From Rhodeus uyekii (Eukaryota; Chordata; Actinopteri; Cypriniformes; Acheilognathidae), in NCBI GenBank assembly GCA_037043235.1, contig JAWRVZ010000016.1, positions 5,873,001 through 5,937,000 of the forward strand: DNA of 64,000 bases, written 5' to 3'. This document shows positions 12,501-24,500 of the stretch, in pieces. A program made the position numbers and the translations under genes. The notes under the pieces were generated by a model. It was given only the letters and a program-made list of their open reading frames with translations, did not search any database and had not been told where the DNA came from. Position 1 is the first letter of the stretch, and each line of letters opens with the position of its first letter.

Positions 12501-15500
12501 CATGGCTAATGCGGTCTACACTTGGATTAATACAACTAACACACTCCATTTTTAAGGGCAAAAAGGTTGAAAGGCTATGGATATCCCAATATAGACTGCT
12601 TTTAAAGTGATAGTTCACACAAAAATGAAAATCCTGTCATTTACACATGTATTGTTCAAAACCTGAATACGTTTCTGTCCGACCCGCAAAGGTCAGCTAC
12701 AACCATGATTTAACTGACACAGCTAATTAAGATATTCAGGAGCACCTCAGGAGATAATTTCAGACAGGAGTGTTGGACCAGGGTGGCATCTGAACTCTGC
12801 AAGTACATAGATCTCTAGGAACAAGACTGGGCACCACTGCCGTAATGTTTAAACATTAGGTTGGTAGGCAGAAAGTAGGTGGTCTTTTGTGGCCGGTCAA
12901 ATGCCTTTGGGCACATGAGAGTCTAAACCAGGGGTGGGCAAACTACTTGGGGTAGGGCTTTTTAATCCGGCCCGCCGATCTTGTAGAAGTTATATTATAA
13001 TTAAACCTCCTTCATTTGACCTTTTCCTGTAATGTCTGCGTTTCCCCAACAGATGTCGCACTTCAAAGACATTGAGCTTTGTTTGAGTGTGATGTTTCTC
13101 TCTACTTCACTTTTTCGCTTTGCACTTTGAGCTCTTTAGTAAAAATGAGCGCACAGAAGAAGAGTAGACAGTGAGTACTGAGTGTTCAATAAAGAGTGGA
13201 CAGCTAAATATTTTTTCGCTTCCGTCCGATTAAGGGCTGTATGTCTGATATGCCAAGAAACTGTGGTGGTTTTTAAAGAATACAACATAAAAACACAAAA
13301 CATGCCAACTACGCTAGCAAACAGTCTCCAAAATAGAGCCATAGCCGGCTACGGCTCTGACGGCAAATTTACAAACTAAGCACAGAATATGCTAACGTTG
13401 TTTGGCTCAATTTATGCATGTGAACAGACATTCAGCATCATGAACGTCTTCAAAGCCCGTCACAGAGGCAAGTTAACTAGCCAACACCTATTTCTCAGGC
13501 TTTCTGATATGCAAATGTTGGTAGGCTTCAGCAACTGATTTCATTGGTTTAACTGCACCTATCAGGAGCGAGCACACCTGGCGGCGTCGCCATTGGTTTA
13601 GCTGTGTGCCTCTTCGCTATGATTGGTTGTATGAGTCCCTGTGTTTTCAGGCTGTTTTGCATCTCTCTTACGGAGGGATTGAACACCGCTATCGAAAGGG
13701 AACGTCTCGGGTTACTATCATGATCTCTGTGGCCTGGGGGAATCGATATTAGAAATAGAAATAGCCGCCGCGTTCACGCTTCACTAGCTGTGCAGCATTC
13801 AGTTATCATTGTGATAACGCAATTGCCACACTTTTGCTATTTAAACTGTCTGTCAACCAGAACCACATCTCACGGCAATTGGTCGTTAACTGGCTTATCA
13901 TAAGGTTTATCTACTGTGTTATTAAATTAATACATTTGGAAAACAATTTATCAATGAACCCTGATGTTTTGGTGCATGTTAAAGGCCAAATCTTTTCATG
14001 TAATGGTTTTTACATTTCATTTATATTAGTTCACACAAACACACTATCCTTCTATTCTGGCCCGGCCCCTTTGTCAAATTTTAGAAACCAATGTGGCACG
14101 CGAGACAAAAAGTTAGCCCACCCCTGGGTCTAAACTATGAAAGCCATCCTGTCGAATGCCTTTTTGACTACCTCTGGAACTGGTCGAAAGTTGACAAGCT
14201 CAAAACGTTTTAGACCTTGTTTACACCTGTATTTAGCCTCATCCACTTGTAATGGGATTGATGAAAACGCATCTTTATACCAGGTGTAAAACGGCCCTAA
14301 GATCCATAAAACGCATTTAGAAAATAATGAAGTTCATGGTGACTTTAAGCTGTCGCATGCAAAGATTTCATCCACAATAATGTACCATATGAAATTTCAG
14401 TCACATAATTTGACAAATAAAGGAGTAAATGCTTTCATCACCAGAAATGCCATTCAACGTGCCAATCTGAGTGACAGAAATGCTGCTCTAATTACATATG
14501 GTGGATTTAGGGTCAAAATTTAAGGCTCTCGATTTAAAGAAAGTGTTTGACAGCACTCTTTAAATGCATTTAACTGGAGTTAACCAGAAATATCTGATAA
14601 TTCAAAGACCAAATAAATAGTGGACTTGCACACAACAGTCTGGTATCACTATTGGTGGAAAACATGCCATTAAAAATATCTGTGTTGAACATACGGGAAA
14701 GATTACAGAGCAGCAAAGAAAAAAAACTACAGTACACCAACTCAGAAACCTAGACAAAACGGTGTACTAAAACATTGCGTACTAATTAGGTCTACCCCCT
14801 AATAGATGACGAACCATTAGTTGAGAAGAGGCTTAGTCAACCAAAATTTATTTTGTTGGTTAGTCCCAGAAAAAAAGAAAAAAAAGTCCACAGAAATTGG
14901 TGAAGTCATGCAGTCTAACAGACAGATCGTTAGCACAGTTTACGTGTTTCATTCATCAACATTAAAAATGGCTTATCTGACAAATGTAAGTAGCAGCATA
15001 AATGTGCGCAATAGAGCTCACTGAAAACATGCCTAAAATATCATGAGAATACAATACAGAAACACGTTACTGAATACACTTAAAGGGGTCATGAACAGAA
15101 GAACCAAACTTTCCTTGATCTTTTGACATGTCATTGCACGAAATATCTATCCTGTCAGTTCCAGAGCGTAAAACGTACTTGTTAGTCCAAAAACCAACCA
15201 ACGACTCGTTTCGGATTGTCACATTAATACGTCATAATTCAACGAAAGACGAAAGACTTTCCAGAAGATGTTCAACGTCTACTTCTAGTCCCGGCCATCG
15301 ATTCACGCATGTCACGCAGTAGTAAATACAACACAGACTCCAGAAACACAACGATAGAGATGACCCGGGTTTCCACAGCGAAACAAAAGTCTTGTAATCT
15401 TCTTGTGATCCTAACATTGAGAACTTTATTTTTAACCAAGTTCCAGTTAGATTGCACCAATAAGAGGTTTGACCGCTTCATTTACTGCTGATTTATTTTC

Positions 15501-18500
15501 AAGCAAGACAGTTTGACTGTTTTTTCAAAGAGACTGAAAATAAAAGATGATGCAGTGCAAACTACATTGGATCCAATAATAATGTCACAAGTGTGAGTAA
15601 CTGTTTTTACCATGTGTCTCTATTGCTTTCTCGATACAGATCATTTGATATATTTGTGTATTTAGACTGTAGCGCCGCAGTCAAGCTGAATATTGTGATA
15701 GTTGTACTTTTATGTCCTTTGCGCTTTGCCATTTATGAGGATAAAGCATTGGATTATCATATACGGAAGAAAGCATGTAGAGAACGCTGCTTTTCTTACT
15801 ATTTGGATCGAAGCCATTCGCTGTAATCCTGAACAAAAGCATCAGTGAGCAGCATCTTCTGATCTGTCATTGTTAAGACATTTTACAAAAAAAAAAAATT
15901 CATTTTATTTAAAACTCAGCACTACAAATGACAATGTATGTTTTTCAATATGACAAAAGATGGACGCAAGACGACTAAAATAGAAGAGCGACTGTGAAAT
16001 AACTATAACTTCGATAAATCTAATTTCACAAACTTTATTTGACGCAACCAAGACTTCTAAAGCATATGTAACACTCAGAAATTTTGTAACGAGATACTTT
16101 TCAACATCAGACGTTTTCAAAACCATTCCACACGTGTAGTGGCGGGGACACTGAAAATGGTTTAATATGCAAAACTGTTACCCCATCATAGAAGTGGGCG
16201 TTTACTTCCAAGTCTTGAATGTGACGCCCATCAATACGGAGTGTTTGAAAGAGAGGATCAAAAACAGGATAGAAAATATCTTATTACTTCTGACTTAGGA
16301 TTGTTTTTAATATAAAAATCTTGAAAACATCAATAGTAGACCTCAGAAAATATTATAAAATTAAAAATGCAGTTCATGACCCCTTTAAAGCATGTAACAA
16401 AGGTAGGGTAAACACTTTTAGAATAGGGTAAAATGCTTATAAAATGCAGAGTGTCAACTAGTTGAAATGACTTTCCATTGGTCTAAAAGTCATATCAATG
16501 GCTTCGTAGCAAAAGCGGTATTAACACAACCTGGGTTTAGCTGATGAAAGAGGGATTTCAAGGACTCTCCAGTTCAACCTTATATTTGCACTTGCAGCAC
16601 ATTTTAAATCATCATCTTTTTTTAAATAACAATGGTAATGATTAGTTTGTTTTTTATTCTGCAATTTCACAGCACTTCTCATGTTACTGCTCACTTCGGA
16701 TGGCTCTTTTATGTTGTATGCTTTGGATAATGACATCTACTATATAAACGTAGAAAGTACTTTAAAAGGCTTGTCTCGGCACCATTTTGCTTCAGTGAAC
16801 ATGCAAGAACATAACACACAATGCATATGCTTGACAGGGGGAAAGTTTTCCATCTCGTAAATGAGCAAAGGCGGCTGAGCACAGCCAAACATGTTGAGAC
16901 ATTACCTTCCCTCTTCTTCCATTCCCGCCATCCTGATCCTCCCACTGCCAATCCACTCCCCGCACCACCCGTCCTCCTGCAAAGATGCCCCGGGCTGTGA
17001 TCTTCTTTGACTTGCGACGAGACTCCAAAAGAACTCTGCGAAAAACAGACAAGTATGTTACAAAGAGCACAGAAGTTATGCTTCAAAACATTAGAGCATA
17101 AGTTTTGCTCTCAGTTCAAGGTGGAGAAGTAATTTCCTGCAATGCTCTGGATAAGGGGTCTCCAAACCACGACCCACGGAGACCTTTTTGTCTACGGAAA
17201 AAAATTACGGAAATTTATCCTGCCAAGATCAGCCACTGCTTACGTGGACTTTTTACGACTTACGTGGGTTTTTACCGAATTAGTTTTTCCCTTTTGAGAG
17301 CAAGAACGAGATGTTGCAATGAAATGCATCTGGGAACTCCTCCCCTTCACAATTTCTGAAACCTTAAAGTAGTGGTCGCCAACCCATCGATCGCGATCGA
17401 CTGGTCGACCTTTATCAGTTCAGTTGCCAACTTAGTGACTCTGTCCCACTCCGCACCCCCTTCGTCGATAGGACGACCGCTCCACATTTCAAAGCCAGAA
17501 ATGTCTGCTATTTTGGCATCCAGGAAACCATTCCCACTAATACAGGTGTTCAAATGTAGTGTATCAATGTTATTAAATAATAACTGAATAAAATAATATT
17601 AAATAAATACTTAAAAACAACATCTATGTTTTTATTCTTTTTTTATTTTGACCTCGAGTGTGTAGTCGGACCCCGAACTGCTGCGGCCCTCGGGCTGAAA
17701 AGTTTGGAGACCCCTAATCTAGATAAAGACACCACTGTAGGATTTTCATCATATTGTTTTATAGGGATGCGTTGTTACAAACTTATTGGTAAGATAGGGA
17801 GACCGTCCTGGATTCAGATTTGCACTTAATAAAACGGCAATTTTAAGGGGATAGTAAAAAAATAATGAATAAAAAAACATTTGGCAGATGCTTTTATCCA
17901 AAGCGACTTTCAAGAAACACATTGAATCAGCTCTTGCTCTTACCAATGCTTTGATTGAGCTACAGGAAAGCTATAGATAGTTCACTCAATTATAATTGTT
18001 ATAATTTACTCACCCACGTGGCTCCAAACCTATACAAGTGTCTTTCTACTGCTGAACAAGAAATGTTCAAGAACGTTGGTAACCAGATTGACTTCCATAG
18101 TACAGTAATACCTTGTTTACGAGTTTAATTCGTTCCAAGAGCGAGCTCGTAAACCAAAATGCTCGTACACCAAAACAAATTTCCCCATAAGAATGCACAA
18201 AAAAAAAATCAATGAATTCATTCCACATGACCACAAATGCCCATTTTAAATATTTTTTGGGTTTTACCCTATTAATTGCAGTTAAATTTGTAACCATTAA
18301 GATCTCATATAAATACTAATTAATAATTGACAATTAAACTCTAAAAATACTTGACAATTTACTGTAATGCACTTCAGGTTTGAGCAGCCTGCTTGGAGGA
18401 GAGAGAGGAGGGGGGAGCGAGGAGCGAGGAGCGAGGAAAGCAAGGATGAAAGCAATTGAGTGAATTTATTATAATAGTGCAGAAAACAAATGAAGTGATA

Positions 18501-21500
18501 ACGTGGAACATGGGAGCCGCGAAATAACGAATTCGCGGGAGCCGCGAGAGAACGAACGAATTCGCGGGAGCCGCGAGAGAACGAACGAATTCGCGGGAGC
18601 CGCGAGAGAACAAACGAATTCGCGGGAGCCGCGAGAGAACGAACGAATTCGCGGGAGCCGCGAGAGAACGAACGAATTCGCGGGAGCCGCGAGAGAACGA
18701 ATTCGCGGGAGCCGCGAGAGAACGAATTCGCGGGAGCCGCAAGAGAACGAATTCGCGGGAGCCGCAAGAGAACGAATTCGCGGGAGCCGCAAGAGAACGA
18801 ATTCGCGGGAGCCGCAAGAGAACGAATTCGCGGGAGCCGCGAGAGAACTAGGGGAGCGCGGGGCACAAAGTAACGCAGGGTAAATGGTAACAGCGATTGT
18901 TTAGATAGTTACACGGGCATAAATGTGACGTGCTAAAGGGCTTTTCATCACACTGTTTGCACACGTCTTCTTGCCATTTTTCGAGAAATTTTAGCGAAGT
19001 TTGGATGAGAACCACAGGAAAAACTCTTTTGGCAGCATGTAAATATTTTTTGTTATAGTAGTTGTTTTTTCGATTTTCAAAGAATGTGTGAAAGATTGTT
19101 AGTCTAATCTTATATTGTTATGATTACCATCTTCTTGGCTAAAAGATGGTACCATTTTGAAAGATGTGAAAAACACATAGTGGCTGCTATCCGGTCCTGA
19201 AGTAAACAAGACAGAGCGGGGTTAGTTGTAACACTACGCCGCATTGAACAAGTTGCATCAATAATCATATATTTTGCATTGTATTAACCTATTAAAACGT
19301 TTTTCATGTCATTACATTTTTCAAAACACAACCAATGTAAAAAATAAAGGAAAAATATATATTTAATTCATAAGTTATGCTTATGATCATCAAGACGCAA
19401 CTTTTTTAAACAAATAAAAATACGTGAATGAACTTGCATTGGATAACATGGTGTTACAACTAACCCGCTGTCTGTTAAAACGAGCCCCGCTCACGGGGTA
19501 AGAAGTCACATTTTACTCCTTGCTCTTTTTAAGGGGTTATAAAAGGGGTTGGAACCTCCTGACTGTGTTATGAGAGGCTGTCATTAAGATATTTCATGTA
19601 AAAATTCGCACAAGGATGCTGAGCGTTAGGACTTTTTCCACACAAAACTGCGCATGGGTGAGGGAAATTTTTTCTCGTACACCGATACAATGCTCGTACA
19701 CCGATTCGACCCTCCATGCTCGTACACCGATTTGCTCGTATACCAAGTCGCTCGTAAACCGAGGTATTACTGTATTTTCTTTCCTACTATGGCAGTGAAT
19801 GGCTGCCAATAACCATTTATTTTCAAACATATCTTTTTGAAAGAAACTCATATAGGTTTGGAACAAAATGAGGGTGAGTAAATGGCAATATGGTCATTTT
19901 TGGGTGAATATCCCTTTAAGACCATATGCACCATTAAGGCAGCTGGAAACCACAGCCTCGGGCAGCAGCTGCCAAGGGAAACACCCTGCAAAAAGGCCTG
20001 GCTTCACTACCGTCTTTGTCTGTTGTACTTCAACACTTTTCACTAGGGGAATAGAGGCACACTTAGTTGAAAGGAGACCAGCTGTTGAGTTGACCCATTG
20101 TTTCTTTGAGCTCACGTTGAGGGCAGTTATGGACGGCTGCCACGAGAGACGTTTAAACAACTGCTAGACTTCTTAATAGCCTTACCATATGGAGACACCG
20201 AAAGAGACGTTACTCAAGCCATTAAAATGGAATAAATGGCAACTCTAGAAATAAAAACAGCACCTCTGTTTTCGATATCACATGCAAAGAAAAAAGGTTC
20301 ACTACTTCAAACAAAGACCCAGGAGTAGATCATTTTCAGAGTTCCTCTTCATCTTGTGTTTCTACCACGGATGGACGAGCTCGACACGTGCACAAGTACA
20401 ACTGCTTTTCTATAATCTACGAGACTTCAGAGGGCAGCACTGGGTCGTGTCACTTACAGGACATTTGCTTGGAAGAATAGAAGTATCTACCATTGCAATC
20501 AAACTTTAGAGGAGCCAAAACCAAAACAATGGAGGACATGCTGCTTTGTTTACAGTTCTTGGAACAGTGTGCCGTTTTGTGTCGCTCTTTCTGCACTGTT
20601 TTCAACTACTGCACAATACATCACAACCAGCTTCCGCATGCATTGTTCTGTGTGCACCGTCCACATGGAGTGGAGAGGCAAGAGTTTCCCCTCCAAGCAT
20701 TCAATAATCCCTCTGCTCCAGCTCCACCACTTCCTGCCCCACTCCTCGCTCACTGAAATCAGAAACGTCGCTCTTCGATCTCTGAGGAAAATTGTAGCTG
20801 AAGTATTTAAGCATGCTTTGAAATATCACAAAAGTTCTGTTCGTAACAAATTACATGAAAATATCAATTCTAGGAGAATATGGTTTATTGGAACATGGTG
20901 TGCAAAAACTGTCCTACAACATGCCAAGCTTATTAGGTTTCAAAGTTATCAGCATTAAAAGTTAGACGTAATTGCTGCTTTTTGCAGTGCGAATTTAGTT
21001 TGGAAAGATGAAAATCACCAGTAATTTATCTACATGTCTCTACATTATGCATTTCTGCTCATTCGAAATCAGATTAAACTGGCACTGTAAGAATACATTT
21101 GTTCAAATGCATTAATGAAAGAGCGATTGCTTGTGTGAATAAGTGCTATTCTTTTAAAATGCTTTCACCCAATTATTTTAGTATCTAGATAGAAGGTACA
21201 AAGAAATTCCTTGAGCACTATAACCTCCCGTTCATGTCTGCCGTCGTCATAATACTGTATAACCTTCACATTCTTTCTGATTTGAGTGATCCATCTATAT
21301 CAAGCTTGCTAAAAGCGTTTATCGGATGAATTCTTCCTTAAAATGCGGTTATATTATGGGCCATTGGCATGACTTGTACTCGGCAGTAGAGTGCTCTCGG
21401 AGCGAGTGAAAACCACAACCATCTGACTATTAAAAAGATCCGTTCTCTCTCCATTTAAAATCCCTCCACTCCTCTCACATACTCTGACACGGACACAGAC

Positions 21501-24500
21501 TTTGGGGTGCATGAAGACCCTCCTGATGATGTAAATGACGTCCCATGGATAGTGCGCGGATGGTCAAAGTATACTTTAGGTTTGAGTCTAATATATTTTA
21601 ACCAGAAGTCACATGTTTTATGACCATGACAGACTTGCAGCTTATAGACTAGACATCTTCATACACTTTGGACATACATTTTATATTATGACCACAGCCG
21701 TGCTGATATTCAGAACAACTGACCTTAATTACCATCTCCAGACACCCAAGGGCGGGAACTATGACCTCAAACGAAACGGTGTCAAGATGACATCATTCAC
21801 AATTTTTTATATAAAAAAAAAAAATAATTGTTTTTATATCATGTTGAAATTAAATACAATGGTAGAAGACATGAAAACAGTGTTAACATCAAAATTTATG
21901 ACGATGACTGATCTCTTTACACTCATTAAGATTGCAGTTTGTGAATCCCCATCCCTCCAAATGTTACTTTTGGATGTTCGTTTAAAATGTGCAAGTTTAG
22001 TTGTTCATACAGTCTGATCTAACGTTTGCTTCTTTCAAGCTCACTGGTCAAATTCAGGAACGTAACGAATCAAGCTATATTCAAGCTTCACATCAACTTT
22101 TTACCATAATTTTGGGAAATAGCCAAAAACAAGGTCACAAATTAACAAAATGGCTTATCAGAGCAGAAATGTGATTGGCTATTTGATAGTAATTTTTCTG
22201 TCATGAGGTTAGATGTGAATTTAAATACTTTTATAAAACACCTGACAAGTAATTAATATTGGGTAACATTTCTATCATACAAACTGGCCAGTTATTCCTC
22301 ATAGCATAACTGCCTAAGTCATTTTTTAACCAAATTGTGATATCTGCCTATTTTTACTGTCCTTCCACTGCTGCATCATCCTGCCTTTCTGCCAATGTCC
22401 TTAGCCAAACACAACACTTATTAGGATCCAAAAACACTATCAATTAGTCATATCTTTGACTTTGAGCTTTTATTTGTTTCGTGTTTTCCAAAAACATTGA
22501 AATATGACTTAGGCAATTATGCTATGAGGCTAACGTTATACATCCAAGCAAAAGAATAACCTTGTGTCACTGAATTTCAATAGGCTGAAGCAAGAGGAAA
22601 CATAAGAACTTCTTAATTTTTTAAGTTAGCTGAAATCCAGTCAGTCAATCTAATTGGATCGAATCTTGAAATGTGATTAAAAGAAAAAGAGTATTCTGAA
22701 ATTGGACTGAACCACTAAATCAAGTCTTGATCAAACAACCTTGAGATTTGATGCAAAGTCAATTTAAAGTTGTAATTGATCAATTTTTGATCACCTTTTC
22801 ACTTGATCTGTTTAACCGTAACAATGATAAAGTACAGTAAGAAAGAATGTCATCTATTGAAGCCTTACAGCACAAAAAAAGAAAAGAATTTGTCCCCATA
22901 AAATATCGTGATCAGGTTGATCCATTTTAATGCTGCTTAAGACAATGTCAGATCTGATCCAGGATAGCAAGCAACACTTGGGATTTCCAAATCCGGATTA
23001 TTCTGCTCCAGAGACCTTTAGTGCAACTGGGTCCAGTTAGATAGACATGACAGTACAATGTCCCTCAAGTCAAAACCAGCAAAATAAAGACCAGTGGGCC
23101 GGCTTTAACGTCATGCACTGCACAGTTGAGACCTACGGTAGCTTGCATTTAGCTTTTGAGTTTACACAAGTCTCCCAGTGACACACACTCCGACCAATGA
23201 TGCAAACTGGTCTGGGTCTGAAACTGGCCAGAGAAGCGATCTCATCCACAGAGGGGATGATGTCAAGGAGAGAAGACCACAGGGAGAAGAGCCACACTCA
23301 CCTCTCGCTACCAGGGGTGGTGATGCGGTAGAACCGGTGGCGCAGGTGGTGTTTGTCACCGTGGTAACAGGTGGTGCAGAGGTCATAGTTGGTGCACTCT
23401 GCACATTTCCACCGGATCCCGATGATGGGCTGCTGCCGACAGGTGTCACACATGGTGCCATCGTGCTTGATTCCTGGAACCGGGATTAGATGGGAGTTTG
23501 GATTACTTGGATTCAAAACACATTGGAAAATACTCAGATTACAATTCCTCTATTGAGTCAATGACTGCATATTCACACAATGGCAGTACATTACTCAAAA
23601 CTTATGGATTCTCAGACGTGGTTAATGGTCACATGCCATGTAGGTATACAAATAAAATATTTTAGTGAAGTGTTGTCTTCGTTCACCCAAAATGAAAGTT
23701 ATCCCATAATTTACTCTCTCTCAAGCCATCCATAAGTGTCTTTCTTATTTCATTCAAACACAGAGTAATAATAAAAATATCACTCTTCTGCCAGAAGTAG
23801 AATCACATACTGTGATTTTCCTGATGCCATGAAATATATTTTATAAAGATTTTTTTTTTTACAACAATGCATCCATTCACTTCAGAAATCCTTTATTAAC
23901 CTCCTGGACAAGCATGGATTACTTTTATGATGGATAGATTTTTTGGGATTCAAAAACCTCCGGTAACAATCACTCCCATTATAAAGGTGGGAAAAGTCAG
24001 AATAATTATGGGATGTGCACAGGGGCAGATACAGTGGGTCAGTGTGATGCAGTGGATTAATGCACAGGTGAGGATGCAGAGGGTGAGTGCAAAGATAAGA
24101 TTCCAGTGGGTTAATGCACAAGTGAGGATGCAGAGGGTGAGCGCACAGGTGAAAATGCAGTGGGTTAATGCACAGGTGAAAATGCAGTGGGTTAATGCAC
24201 AGGTTCAAATGCAGTGGGTTAATGCACAAGTGAGAATGCAGTGGGTTAATGCACAGGTGAAAATGCACAGGTTCAAATGCAGTGGGTTAATGCACAAGTG
24301 AGAATGCAGTGGGTTAATGCACAAGTGAGAATGCAGTGGGTTAATGCACAAGTGAGAATGCAGTGGGTTAATGCACAAGTGAGAATGCAGTGGGTTAATG
24401 CACAAGTGAGAATGCAGTGGGTTAATGCACAGGTGAAAATGCACAGGTTCAAATGCAGTGGGTTAATGCACAAGTGAGAATGCAGTGGGTTAATGCACAA

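Larger units (their letters stand above)
17976..19918. mobile_element. agggatagtt-type miniature element split by a Tigger-like insertion
   Basis: The left half (about 17,976-18,100: atagttcactcaattataat and onward) and the right half (about 19,775-19,918, ending tttttgggtgaatatccctt) are the two arms of one fold-back element. The Tigger-like element at 18,103-19,772 separates them, which orders the two insertions in time. Confidence 0.7.

Noticed and set aside
18297..18883. Open frames of 107-189 codons (SRGSREFV-type repeats)
   Set aside because: Generated by the 29/25-bp minisatellite on both strands inside a Tigger-like element.
20493..20958. Overlapping open frames of 67-129 codons on both strands in mib1 intron 2
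   Set aside because: No recognised domain, no splice context, and several competing frames on both strands.
21613..22017. 134-codon open frame in mib1 intron 2
   Set aside because: Low-complexity lysine run, no family resemblance, lies in an intron of another gene.
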